Source: Franzmannia qiaohouensis | GTDB lineage: Bacteria; Pseudomonadota; Gammaproteobacteria; Pseudomonadales; Halomonadaceae | Assembly (NCBI RefSeq): GCF_031451695.1 | Contig: NZ_JARWAM010000012.1 | Location: 62,001-126,000 of the forward strand | Direction of reading: 5' to 3' | Length of the DNA stretch: 64,000 bases | Shown: one piece after another, positions 1 through 8,614 of the stretch | Layout of the letters: each line of letters opens with the position of its first letter | Position numbering within the stretch: position 1 is the first letter of the stretch | Notes under the pieces: model-generated | What the model saw: only the letters and a program-made list of their open reading frames with translations | Databases searched by the model: none | Told to the model about the DNA's origin: nothing | Position numbers and translations under genes: made by a program

Positions 1-1006
1 CCAGGGTCAGGGCCAGGTCGTGGATGCCGTCCCACAGCGGCAGCGGGGCGGCGCCCTTGATCGCCAGGTCGAGGCGCTGGGCGAACAGCAGCAGCTTATG
101 CAGGCGCTTGAGGGGCAGGCGATTGAGGGCCTGCTGGTAGGCGGGGCGGCGCTTGTCGAAGATCGGCGGCTTCTGCGCCTTGCAGGCGTGCTCGAAGCTC
201 TGGCCCTGGTCGAGGTGCTGGTAGAGCGACAGCAGGATGCGCAGCTCGCGGGTCAGCGCCCAGAGCATGATCGGCGCCTCGACGCCTTCCTGGCGCAGGC
301 CGCGCACGATCCGCGAGACCCGCTCGCGCTCGCCGCGCAGGCACGCCTCGGCCAGGGTGAAGACATCGTAGCGCGCGCTGTCGTCGACGCCACTGGCAAT
401 CGCCTCGGCGTTGAGGCGCGCGCCGGGGGGCATCAGCAGCGCAAGTTTCTGCAGCTCCTGGTCGGCGGCCAGCAGGTTGCCCTCGGTGCGCTCGCCGAGC
501 AGCTTGGCCGCCTCCATGTCGAGCTGCAGTCCGTGGCGGCTGGCGCGGTCGCGCATCCAGAAGCCCAGCCGCTGATGGTCCACCGGCCACACCGGAACGA
601 ACAGCCCGATCTTGTCCAGCGCCTTGAACCACTTGCTCTGCTGCTGCTTGCGGTCGAGCTTGCCGGCGCTGAGCAGCAGCACGTTGTCGCTGCCCTTGGC
701 CTGCTCGGCGTAAGCCTCCAGCGCTCGGCCGCCCTCCTGGCCGGCGGCCTGGCTGCCGAGGCGCAGCTCGATCAACTTGCGCGTGGCGAACAGCGACATG
801 CTGGCGGCGGACTCGGTGAGCCGCCCCCATTGAAAGCCGCTCTCGACGTGCAGTACCTCGCGCTCCTCGATGCCCTGCTGGCGGGCCGCGGCGCGAACCG
901 CATCGCAGGCCTCGATATGAATCAGCGGCTCGTCGCCGGTGACCATCACCACCGGCGGCAGCTTGTTGGCAATGGCGTCGGGCAGCTTGTCGGGGAATAT
1001 CTTCAC
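1..1006 (-). CDS. holA: DNA polymerase III delta subunit, C-terminal end cut by window edge
   Basis: This is the clamp-loader delta subunit, which opens the sliding clamp during replication. The minus-strand frame begins MKIFPDKLP and runs open to base 1 (335 codons visible; the family is about 340 residues), so only a few C-terminal residues are missing. The N-terminal VMVTGDEPLIHIEACDAV segment is typical of HolA. The start is a GTG at 1006; an in-frame TAG lies four codons upstream, so no longer start is possible. It begins 25 nt after the lptE stop, the usual leuS-lptE-holA order of gammaproteobacteria, and is probably co-transcribed with them. Identification rests on sequence style plus this order. 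Confidence 0.9.
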   Translation of the reverse strand, partial: MKIFPDKLPDAIANKLPPVVMVTGDEPLIHIEACDAVRAAARQQGIEEREVLHVESGFQWGRLTESAASMSLFATRKLIELRLGSQAAGQEGGRALEAYAEQAKGSDNVLLLSAGKLDRKQQQSKWFKALDKIGLFVPVWPVDHQRLGFWMRDRASRHGLQLDMEAAKLLGERTEGNLLAADQELQKLALLMPPGARLNAEAIASGVDDSARYDVFTLAEACLRGERERVSRIVRGLRQEGVEAPIMLWALTRELRILLSLYQHLDQGQSFEHACKAQKPPIFDKRRPAYQQALNRLPLKRLHKLLLFAQRLDLAIKGAAPLPLWDGIHDLALTL

Positions 1007-1031
1007 GCAGAAAGCCTATGAACGCGTTGCA

Positions 1032-1532
1032 TCACGACGCTGGCTGGTTGTCGAGGGCGCGCAGGCGATCGAGCAGGCGGCGCGCCGCTTCCTCGCGCAG
1101 CTCCTGGCGCGCTCCCTGACGAATGTCGTCCTGGGCCAGAAGGTTGTCGTCGCTGATGCTGAAATTGGTGCTCACCTCTAGCTGCTGCTGGTCGAGCAGG
1201 TAGGCGTTGTCGCGCTGGCGCTGCACCGAGAAGGGCGCGCGCAGGGTCATCTCGATCTCGCGGCTGGCGGCGCTGCCGAAGGTGCGGCGGCTCTCGCTGA
1301 ACGACTCGCTGCCGAGGTTGAGGCGCAGCGGGGCGTCGTCGCGAATCACGGTGTCGGCACGTTCCAGCGCCGCCTGCACCGCCGGGGTCAGGTCGCTGTC
1401 GGCGGCGACAAGGGCGATGCTGTCGAGTGACAGCACCGGGGTCTCCAGCCCGCGCAGGCGAAAGCCGCAGCCGGCCAACGCCATGCCGGCGCCGGCGGCC
1501 AGGGTCAGGTGAAGAAAGCGGCGACGCTGCAT
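1032..1532 (-). CDS. lptE: LPS-assembly lipoprotein LptE
   Basis: Outer-membrane lipoprotein that plugs the LptD beta-barrel and helps deliver lipopolysaccharide to the cell surface. The 166-residue protein starts MQRRRFLHL, has a hydrophobic signal peptide and a lipobox LAGC at residues 18-21, and continues CGFRLRG, the characteristic start of mature LptE. Length matches the family. It lies 34 nt downstream of leuS and just upstream of holA, the conserved arrangement. Confidence 0.93.
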   Translation of the reverse strand: MQRRRFLHLTLAAGAGMALAGCGFRLRGLETPVLSLDSIALVAADSDLTPAVQAALERADTVIRDDAPLRLNLGSESFSESRRTFGSAASREIEMTLRAPFSVQRQRDNAYLLDQQQLEVSTNFSISDDNLLAQDDIRQGARQELREEAARRLLDRLRALDNQPAS

Positions 1533-1566
1533 GGAACGCTCCTTGTGTGGTTGACGATCGTGGGAG

Positions 1567-4161
1567 TCAGCCGACCACGATATTGACCAGTTTGCCCGGC
1601 ACCACGATCACCTTGCGTACTGTCTTGCCTTCGGTATGGCGCTGCACGTTCTCGGCAGCCAGCGCCTGGGCCTCGATGGCGGCCTTGTCGGCGTCTGCCG
1701 GCACGTCTAGGCGCGCGCGCAGCTTGCCGTTGACCTGTACCACCAGCTCGATGCTATCGCGGGCCAGGGCGGACTCATCGAGGCGCGGCCAGGCGGCGTC
1801 GATGGCCGGCTCGGCATGGCCCAGCGCTGCCCACAGCGCATGGCAGATGTGCGGCGTGATTGGCGCCAGCAGCAGCACGCTGGTCTCCACCGCTTCACGC
1901 GCCACGGCCAGGTCCTGGGGGCTTGGCTTCTCACCCTCGCCGTGGAAGCGGCCCAGCGCATTGGTCAGCTCCATCACCGCGGCAATGGCGGTATTGAAGG
2001 TGGTGCGCCGGCCGATGTCGTCGCTGGCCTTCTTGATCGTCTCGTGGGTCTTGCGGCGCAGGTCGCGCTGGGCGTCGTTGAGGGCGCCGGTGTCCAGCGC
2101 GCCCGGCGTGCCGGCAGCGAGGTGTTCATTGACCAGGCGCCACAGCCGCTTGAGGAAGCGGTTGGCGCCCTCGACCCCGGAGTCCGACCACTCCAGCGAC
2201 TGCTCCGGCGGGGCGGCGAACATCATGAACAGGCGCACGGTGTCGGCGCCGAAGCGGTCGATCATCGACTGCGGGTCGACGCCGTTGTTCTTCGACTTGG
2301 ACATCTTCTCGATGCCACCCATCTCCACCGGCTGGCCGTCCTCGATCAGCAGCGCGCTGATCGGGCGGCCCTTGTCGTCGCGCTTGACCTCGACGTCGGC
2401 GGGGTTGAACCAGTTCTTGGCGCCGTTGGACTCGAGGCGGTAGTAGGTCTCGGCGATCACCATGCCCTGGGTCAGCAGCTGCTGGAAGGGCTCGTCGCTG
2501 TCGACCAGGCCGAAGTCGCGCATCAGCTTGTGGAAGAAACGCGCATAGAGCAGGTGCAGGATGGCGTGCTCGATGCCACCGATATAGAGGTCGACGGGCA
2601 GCCAGTAGTTGGCGCGCTCGTCGAGCATCGCCTCGTGGTTGTCGGCGCAGCAGAAGCGCGCGTAGTACCACGATGACTCCATGAAGGTATCGAAGGTGTC
2701 GGTCTCGCGCACCCAGCCGTCGCCAAGATCGGAGAATGCTGGCATCTTCTTGAGCGGCGAGCCCGAGGCGTCGACGGTCACTTCCATCGGCAGTGCCACC
2801 GGCAGCTCGTCGTCGGTGAGCGGCACGGTCTGGCCTTCGGGGCCGTACTTGACAGGGATCGGTGCGCCCCAGTAGCGCTGGCGGGCCACGCCCCAGTCGC
2901 GCAGGCGGAAGTTGGTCTTGACCTCGCCACGGCCGAGGGACTCGAGCCTGGTGGCGATGGCATCGAAGGCCGCCTCGAAGTCGAGGCCGTCGAATTCGCC
3001 GGAGTTGATCACTCGGCCATATTCCACATAGGCACCCTCGGAGAGATCCGGTGCCTGGCCATGCTGGTCGGCGATCACCGCCTCGATGGGCAGCGCGTAC
3101 TTGGTGGCGAACTCCCAGTCGCGCTGGTCGTGGCCGGGCACCGCCATCACCGCCCCGGTGCCGAACTCCATGAGCACGAAGTTGGCCACATAGACCGGCA
3201 CTTCGCGGCCGCTCAGCGGGTGCACGGCAACATGCCCGGTGGGCATGCCTTTCTTCTCCTTGGTGGCCAGCGCTGCCTCCGAGGTGCCGCCCTGGGCGCA
3301 CTCCTCGCAGAACGCCGCCAGCTCGGCATTGCTCGCCGAGGCGGTCTTGGCCAGCGGGTGGCCGGCGGCTACCGCCAGGTAGGTCACGCCCATCAGGGTG
3401 TCGGGGCGGGTGGTGTAGACGCTGACCGGCTCGTCCGGGCTGCCATCGGCCTGCTTGATGTCGAAGGACATCTCGACGCCGCGCGACTTGCCGATCCAGT
3501 TGCGCTGCATGGTCTTGACCTGCTCGGGCCACTCGACCTTGTCGAGGTCGGCGAGCAGCTCATCGGCGTAGTCGGTGATCTTGAGGAACCACAGCGGGAT
3601 CTCCTTGCGCTCAACCGGCGCGCCGGAGCGCCAGCCGCAGCCGTCGATCACCTGCTCGTTGGCCAGCACGGTCTGGTCGACCGGATCCCAGTTGACCGTC
3701 GACATCTTCTTGTAGACCAGCCCCTTGTCGAGCAGCTTGGTGAAGAACCACTGCTCCCAGCGGTAGTAGTCGCTGTCGCAGGTGGCGAACTCGCGGTTCC
3801 AGTCGTAGGCGAAACCCAGCGCCTTGAGCTGGTTGCGCATGTAGTCGATGTTTTCGTAGGTCCACTTGGCGGGCGGCACGCGATTGTTGATCGCGGCATT
3901 CTCCGCCGGCATGCCGAAGGCATCCCAGCCCATCGGCTGCATGACGTTCTTGCCCTGCATGCGCTGGAAGCGCGACACCACGTCGCCGATGGTGTAGTTG
4001 CGCACATGCCCCATGTGCAGCTTGCCGCTGGGGTAGGGGAACATCGACAGGCAGTAGAATTTTTCGCGATTGGCGTCTTCTATTGCCTTGAAGCACTGGT
4101 TCTTGTCCCAGTACTGCTGGGCGTCGCGTTCGATCTCAAAGGGCGTGTACTGTGCGTCCAT
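1567..4161 (-). CDS. leuS: Leucyl-tRNA synthetase
   Basis: Class I aminoacyl-tRNA synthetase charging tRNA-Leu in the cytoplasm. The HIGH-type motif appears as HMGH within YPSGKLHMGHVRNY near residue 50, and the KMSKS loop is present as EKMSKSKNNG. The large inserted editing domain (TTRPDTLMGVTYLAVAAGHPLA) lies between them. With the ATG at 4161 (MDAQYTPFEIERDAQQYW) the protein is 864 residues, the normal size. A TTG nine bases upstream is in frame but less likely. First gene of the leuS-lptE-holA run, transcribed away from the EPS locus. Confidence 0.97.
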   Translation of the reverse strand: MDAQYTPFEIERDAQQYWDKNQCFKAIEDANREKFYCLSMFPYPSGKLHMGHVRNYTIGDVVSRFQRMQGKNVMQPMGWDAFGMPAENAAINNRVPPAKWTYENIDYMRNQLKALGFAYDWNREFATCDSDYYRWEQWFFTKLLDKGLVYKKMSTVNWDPVDQTVLANEQVIDGCGWRSGAPVERKEIPLWFLKITDYADELLADLDKVEWPEQVKTMQRNWIGKSRGVEMSFDIKQADGSPDEPVSVYTTRPDTLMGVTYLAVAAGHPLAKTASASNAELAAFCEECAQGGTSEAALATKEKKGMPTGHVAVHPLSGREVPVYVANFVLMEFGTGAVMAVPGHDQRDWEFATKYALPIEAVIADQHGQAPDLSEGAYVEYGRVINSGEFDGLDFEAAFDAIATRLESLGRGEVKTNFRLRDWGVARQRYWGAPIPVKYGPEGQTVPLTDDELPVALPMEVTVDASGSPLKKMPAFSDLGDGWVRETDTFDTFMESSWYYARFCCADNHEAMLDERANYWLPVDLYIGGIEHAILHLLYARFFHKLMRDFGLVDSDEPFQQLLTQGMVIAETYYRLESNGAKNWFNPADVEVKRDDKGRPISALLIEDGQPVEMGGIEKMSKSKNNGVDPQSMIDRFGADTVRLFMMFAAPPEQSLEWSDSGVEGANRFLKRLWRLVNEHLAAGTPGALDTGALNDAQRDLRRKTHETIKKASDDIGRRTTFNTAIAAVMELTNALGRFHGEGEKPSPQDLAVAREAVETSVLLLAPITPHICHALWAALGHAEPAIDAAWPRLDESALARDSIELVVQVNGKLRARLDVPADADKAAIEAQALAAENVQRHTEGKTVRKVIVVPGKLVNIVVG

Positions 4162-4528
4162 CGGTCTCAACAGGCACCTTGCGTTTAATGTAGCAACATG
4201 TGGGAGCGTCGCCGGCCAACTTAGTCTATGTTTGACCTTGGTTACATGCTCGGGTCGGGGCGCGGCGCGTCATGGCGATTGGTGCATAAGCATACCCCAC
4301 TAGCATGCTGGCGGCCACGCTCGTGCCCGAGCGTGTGTCCGGCCACCTAGTTTGACCACATGCTTCATTAGTGTCAGTACCACGTTGCTAGCGCTTTTCT
4401 TGCTCGCGATGCTGGATACTTAATGTTACACTGGTCGATGTGAGATGTTACATTGATGGGCGCTAGCGCCTTACAGGGGTTTGGGATGACCCTGGCGCAG
4501 CGGGTCTTGCTCAGCAAAGGGACACAGT
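4162..4528. promoter_or_regulatory. Divergent control region between leuS and the EPS locus, with a 22-bp-spaced direct repeat
   Basis: About 370 bases with no convincing gene, separating minus-strand leuS from the first plus-strand EPS gene. The octamer ATGTTACA occurs at 4423-4430 and 4445-4452, exactly 22 bp apart (about two helical turns), upstream of the gene at 4529. That is the layout expected for a regulator binding one face of the helix, but no regulator is identified. The ribosome-binding site of the downstream gene is AAGGGA about 8 bases before 4529. No clear sigma-70 hexamer pair could be assigned. Confidence 0.4.
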
Positions 4529-6673
4529 ATGACTCAACTGCTAAAAAGGCTGTTCAACCTGCCGCGTCGCCGCAAGCAGGCCATTCAGCTTATGGCCGAT
4601 TCCCTCCTGGTAGTTGTCAGTTTCTTTACCGCCATGCTGCTGCGTCTCGACTCACCACGTTTTCTGCTCGACCCCGCGGTGTGGATGGCCCTGCCGGTGG
4701 TGGTGCCAGTAAGCCTGATCATCTTCGTCAAGCTGGGCTTCTATCGCTCCATCATTCGTTACATGGGGCTCAAGGCGTTTCAAGCCATCATGGCCGGTGT
4801 GCTGGGGTCGGCAATGACGCTGGCCGTTGTCAGCAGCGTATTCAACCTGCCGGTGCCACGCTCCGTTCCCTTCATCTACATCATGCTGGCCTTGATGACC
4901 ATTGGTGGCGTCAGGCTTGCGCTGCGCTTGCTATATCAGCGTGGCCAGCAGCGGCTCAAGACGCGTGTGCTGATCTACGGTGCCGGTGCCGCCGGCCGGC
5001 AGCTGGTGATGTCGCTGCGCCACGGTCGAGACTACGAACCGGTGGGCTTCGTCGATTTTGCTCCCCGGCTGCAAGGTACCCATGTGCAGGGTCTCAGGGT
5101 CCACTCCCCCGAAGACACCACCCGCATCATCAACAACTATGGTGTAGAGAAGCTCCTGCTTGCCGTGCCCGAGGCCACGCGCTCGCGCCGCCAGGAGATC
5201 ATCGAATCGCTCGAACCGCTCTCGATCCCCGTGCAGACCATTCCCGACATGGCGGACGTGGTGTCAGGCAAGGCCAAGTTCAACGAGCTGCGCGACGTGG
5301 CCGTAGAAGACCTGCTGGGGCGCGACCCTGTGCCGCCCGTGCAATCCCTGATGGGCGCCAACATTACCGGCAAGGTGGTCATGGTAACCGGCGCCGGCGG
5401 CTCGATTGGCAGCGAGCTGTGTCGCCAGATTCTGAGGCAGCAGCCCAGCAAGCTGCTGCTGGTGGATGTCTCTGAATATTCGCTTTATCGCATCGAGCTG
5501 GATCTAAAGCGTATCGCTGAAGCGGATTCGCTGAAGGGGACCGTGGTGCCGATTCTCGCGTCGGTACGTGACGGCCAGCGGATCGAGCAGCTCCTGGAAA
5601 CCTTCGATGTTCGCACCATCTACCATGCGGCGGCTTATAAGCATGTGCCCATGGTGGAGTACAACCCCTGTGAAGGCGTGCTGAACAACGTCTTCGGCAC
5701 GCTGGCCGTGGCCAAGGCCGCGGTTGCCACGGGGGTTGACGACATGGTGCTGGTTTCCACTGATAAGGCCGTCCGACCGACCAATGTGATGGGGGCCAGC
5801 AAGCGTATGGCGGAGCTGGTCTGCCAGGCACTTGCCGCCTCACAGCAGAAGACGCGCTTTACGATGGTGCGATTCGGCAATGTACTTGGCTCCTCTGGCT
5901 CCGTCGTGCCGCTGTTTCGTAAGCAGATCGAGAGTGGTGGCCCGATCACCGTCACGCATCCTGAAATCACCCGCTATTTCATGACCATTCCCGAAGCCGC
6001 TCAGCTGGTAATACAAGCTGGAGGGATGGCCAAGGGCGGAGACGTCTTCGTACTCGACATGGGCAAGCCGGTACGCATTGCCGAGCTGGCGACGCGCATG
6101 GTGCGACTGACCGGCCTGGAGCCGTATTTCCCCCAGTCGAGCGGGACTCCGCACCCTCAGTTATCGAAAAAGCGGCGCAGCCAATTGAATGAGTTGGCAG
6201 AGGGGGGGCGCCAGGGCGACATCTCCATCGTCTTTACCGGCTTGCGCCCCGGCGAAAAGCTCTACGAAGAGCTTCTGGTGACCGAAGCCGTCGGCAAGAC
6301 CGGACACCCGCGCATCATGACGGCCAGTGAGGCGGCGCTGAGCTGGGATGAGCTGGAGCCGATCCTGCTCTCCCTTCACGCTGCCTGCGTCAACCAGGAG
6401 GGCGATGGGGTGCGCCAGGTCTTGATGGAAGCACCTACCGAGTACCACCCCCAGAGCGATATCGTCGACCACGGCACGAAAGCAGCCAGTGACGAGCCGA
6501 AAGCGCGTTCTGCACCCGCTGTCGACGCTGTGCCAAGCCATCAAGGCGCTGAATCACCCGCCGATATCCCCCCTAGCTGGCAGACACTGAGTGAAACGCC
6601 CAGTGAGGCTGCTGGCCCACGCGAGGAGCCCTTGGCAGCCAGCGTTGCCTATTATTCACCAAAGCACCGCTAG
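4529..6673 (+). CDS. Membrane nucleotide-sugar 4,6-dehydratase/epimerase, CapD/WbpM family
   Basis: Predicted to act on UDP-GlcNAc-type sugars at the cytoplasmic membrane, making 6-deoxy-4-keto intermediates for surface polysaccharide. The 714-residue protein has several N-terminal hydrophobic segments (about residues 20-130), then a CoA-binding-like fold with VLIYGAGAAGRQL, then the SDR catalytic domain with the NAD motif VTGAGGSIGSELCRQ near residue 290 and STDKAVRPTNVMGASKRMAE. Like WbpM-type enzymes it lacks the canonical YxxxK tyrosine. A low-complexity acidic, Pro/Ser-rich tail of about 90 residues (after about 620) extends past the usual family end. First gene of the EPS locus but separated by 336 nt from wza, so probably a separate transcript. 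Confidence 0.88.
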   Translation: MTQLLKRLFNLPRRRKQAIQLMADSLLVVVSFFTAMLLRLDSPRFLLDPAVWMALPVVVPVSLIIFVKLGFYRSIIRYMGLKAFQAIMAGVLGSAMTLAVVSSVFNLPVPRSVPFIYIMLALMTIGGVRLALRLLYQRGQQRLKTRVLIYGAGAAGRQLVMSLRHGRDYEPVGFVDFAPRLQGTHVQGLRVHSPEDTTRIINNYGVEKLLLAVPEATRSRRQEIIESLEPLSIPVQTIPDMADVVSGKAKFNELRDVAVEDLLGRDPVPPVQSLMGANITGKVVMVTGAGGSIGSELCRQILRQQPSKLLLVDVSEYSLYRIELDLKRIAEADSLKGTVVPILASVRDGQRIEQLLETFDVRTIYHAAAYKHVPMVEYNPCEGVLNNVFGTLAVAKAAVATGVDDMVLVSTDKAVRPTNVMGASKRMAELVCQALAASQQKTRFTMVRFGNVLGSSGSVVPLFRKQIESGGPITVTHPEITRYFMTIPEAAQLVIQAGGMAKGGDVFVLDMGKPVRIAELATRMVRLTGLEPYFPQSSGTPHPQLSKKRRSQLNELAEGGRQGDISIVFTGLRPGEKLYEELLVTEAVGKTGHPRIMTASEAALSWDELEPILLSLHAACVNQEGDGVRQVLMEAPTEYHPQSDIVDHGTKAASDEPKARSAPAVDAVPSHQGAESPADIPPSWQTLSETPSEAAGPREEPLAASVAYYSPKHR

Positions 6674-7009
6674 GATGGCGGATCTGCCAGGCGCAAAGGG
6701 CGCCGGGTGTGAAAAGAGAGTGATCGACAAGGACGTATCGCGGCGGCTGTGGTAACAACCGCCAACCGTGGGCTTTCAGGCCGCGAGCAGCGGAAGATTA
6801 CGGATACGTCTTGAAGAGAAAAACCAGCAATGCGTCGACGCGACTCCCTGTGAGTCGGCTATTGGCCATTGAGACAATCAATATATGCAAGCGTACTAAC
6901 GCTTCAGGCCTCGGGGATGTGCCGTACACCTCGGGGCGGTAGCGTGCCTGGAAGAGTTCGCCAGGGATAGGGCGCAAAACGACAATTGAAAGGATCGGGG
7001 GAACGGCCA
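6674..7009 (+). promoter_or_regulatory. Untranslated leader ahead of wza, holding an ops element
   Basis: A 336-base gene-free stretch between the CapD-like gene and wza. It is the likely promoter and long 5' leader of the main EPS operon. Its clearest feature is the ops element described separately. Short inverted repeats occur (for example GCGCAAAGGGCGC near 6700), but no strong intrinsic terminator for the preceding gene is evident. The wza ribosome-binding site GGGGGAA lies just before 7010. Confidence 0.5.
6935..6946 (+). promoter_or_regulatory. ops element (RfaH recruitment site)
   Basis: The sequence GGCGGTAGCGTG matches the classical 12-base ops core exactly and is preceded by GG, as in JUMPstart elements. 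In enterobacteria ops pauses RNA polymerase and recruits the NusG paralogue RfaH, which suppresses termination through long LPS, capsule and EPS operons. It sits 64 bases before the wza start, the expected untranslated position. RfaH itself is not in this window. Confidence 0.82.
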
Positions 7010-8128
7010 ATGCGTACTTTAACCGCTTCACGCCATATCATGACGCTATTTGCAGCACTCGCGCTGGGGGGCTGCGTGATCGCCCCTGGGGGGCACATGA
7101 GCTATGACACGGAAGATGCCCCTGATCTCTCGCATCTGGTCGATATCGAACCCATCACGCCGGAACTCATAGGTTCCCTCGAGCGTGCAGAGCGGCGCGT
7201 AAGCCCCATGCCGGATGAGTTGCGCGGGCAACTATCCGACTATGAGTACAACGTGGGCCCGGGGGATGTGCTCAGCATCGTGGTGTATGACCATCCGGAG
7301 TTGACGATTCCGGCGGGGGCCGAGCGCAGCGCGGCAGAGGCCGGTAATCAGGTGCGCGGCGATGGCACCATCTTCTACCCCTTCCTGGGCCGCATCAATG
7401 TGGCGGGCAAGACCTCCGATGAGATCCGCCTGCAGTTGACGCGTGGGCTCTCCGAATACCTCACCGACCCTCAGGTCGATGTATTCGTGGCGGCCTTCAA
7501 CTCACAGAAAGTCTATGTAACCGGGGCGGTTGACGACCCGGGCATCGTGCCGATCACCAACGTCCCCATGACCATCATCGATGCCATCAGCGAGGTGGGC
7601 GGACCCACATCTGCAGCGTTCTGGCACGACCTGACCTTTATTCGCGACGGCCAGGAGGAGCGGCTTTCGCTCTACGCGCTACTCAGCGAAGGCGACCAGC
7701 GCCAGAATCGCCTGCTACGTGATGGTGATATTATTCATGTGCCTACCGCCGAGAACCAAGGCATCGCCATGATGGGCCAGGTACGCTCGCCGGGTAACCT
7801 GGCAATGAACCGGGAGCGCCTGTCGCTTTCAGACGCCATTTCGCGAGCTGGCGGTATCAATGAAGTGACCGCCGACCCCTCGGGTATCTTCGTGCTGCGT
7901 CGTCAGCCCGAGACCAGTGGGAAACTGGCAACGGTCTACCAGCTTGATGTCAACGATGCCACGGCATTTGCCCTTGCCGGCGGTTTCCCGCTCGAGCCAA
8001 GCGACATCGTGTACGTCACCACGGCGCCGCTGGCGCGCTGGAACCGCGTGATCAGCCTGCTGCTGCCCTCCATCGGGCTGCCGGGTAACATCCGTGGCTC
8101 TAGCCAGAACCTCGAGGATTTACTCTAA
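7010..8128 (+). CDS. wza: Outer-membrane polysaccharide export lipoprotein (Wza-type)
   Basis: Forms the outer-membrane channel through which the finished polymer leaves the cell. Start chosen at ATG 7010 (MRTLTASRH), because GGGGGAA precedes it; a TTG at 6986 is in frame but weaker. The 372-residue protein has a signal peptide ending in the lipobox LGGC (cleavage before Cys near residue 22), a polysaccharide-export domain (NVGPGDVLSIVVYDHPEL) and following SLBB-type beta-grasp domains (KVYVTGAVDDPGIVPI, GIAMMGQVRSPGNL). It ends with a hydrophobic/amphipathic helix, as in Wza. Two bases separate its stop from wzb. Confidence 0.93.
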   Translation: MRTLTASRHIMTLFAALALGGCVIAPGGHMSYDTEDAPDLSHLVDIEPITPELIGSLERAERRVSPMPDELRGQLSDYEYNVGPGDVLSIVVYDHPELTIPAGAERSAAEAGNQVRGDGTIFYPFLGRINVAGKTSDEIRLQLTRGLSEYLTDPQVDVFVAAFNSQKVYVTGAVDDPGIVPITNVPMTIIDAISEVGGPTSAAFWHDLTFIRDGQEERLSLYALLSEGDQRQNRLLRDGDIIHVPTAENQGIAMMGQVRSPGNLAMNRERLSLSDAISRAGGINEVTADPSGIFVLRRQPETSGKLATVYQLDVNDATAFALAGGFPLEPSDIVYVTTAPLARWNRVISLLLPSIGLPGNIRGSSQNLEDLL

Positions 8129-8130
8129 GC

Positions 8131-8568
8131 ATGTTCGACCACGTACTGGTGGTATGCACCGGCAACATCTGCCGCAGCCCGGTGGCTGCGGCCATGTTGC
8201 GCAGGCACCGTCCCGAGCTTCGCGTCGATTCCGCCGGGCTCGGGGCCATGGTCGGGCAGGGGGTGGAACCCAACGCGCTGCAGCTGGCGCTGGCCGAGGG
8301 GCTTGACCTCGAGAGCCATCAAGCACGCCAGCTGGATAGTGCAATGCTGACCAGCGCCGACCTGGTATTGGTGATGAGCGATGGGCAGCGGCGTGAGATT
8401 GCCAGCCGCTGGCCTGAAACACTGGGCAAGACCATGCGTCTTGGCCAGTGGCTCGATGCCGGCAAGGGGCGTGACATTCCCGACCCATACCGCAAGAGTC
8501 GCGAAGTCTTCACGCATGTTCACCAACTTTTGGTCGATGCTACAGAGGGATGGGCGTCGCGGTTATGA
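8131..8568 (+). CDS. wzb: Low-molecular-weight protein tyrosine phosphatase (Wzb-type)
   Basis: Cytoplasmic phosphatase that dephosphorylates the C-terminal tyrosines of the Wzc kinase, controlling polymer assembly. The 145-residue protein starts MFDHVLVV and carries the catalytic P-loop CTGNICRS (C-x5-R-S) at about residues 9-16. The general-acid loop is present as DIPDPYRKS near residue 117. It lies between wza and wzc, the canonical order, with a 2-nt gap before it and 46 nt after it. Confidence 0.95.
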   Translation: MFDHVLVVCTGNICRSPVAAAMLRRHRPELRVDSAGLGAMVGQGVEPNALQLALAEGLDLESHQARQLDSAMLTSADLVLVMSDGQRREIASRWPETLGKTMRLGQWLDAGKGRDIPDPYRKSREVFTHVHQLLVDATEGWASRL

Positions 8569-8614
8569 AACAGTTGCCCAATATTTTCCTTTCCACTTTT
8601 CGAAGTAGAGCCCA

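Noticed and set aside
20..1021. Plus-strand open frame covering holA
   Set aside because: holA on the minus strand gives a recognisable protein with the expected neighbours; the plus-strand product is Leu/Ala/Gln-rich low-complexity.
3061..4188. 375-codon plus-strand open frame opposite leuS
   Set aside because: Complement of the leuS N-terminal half; no domain.
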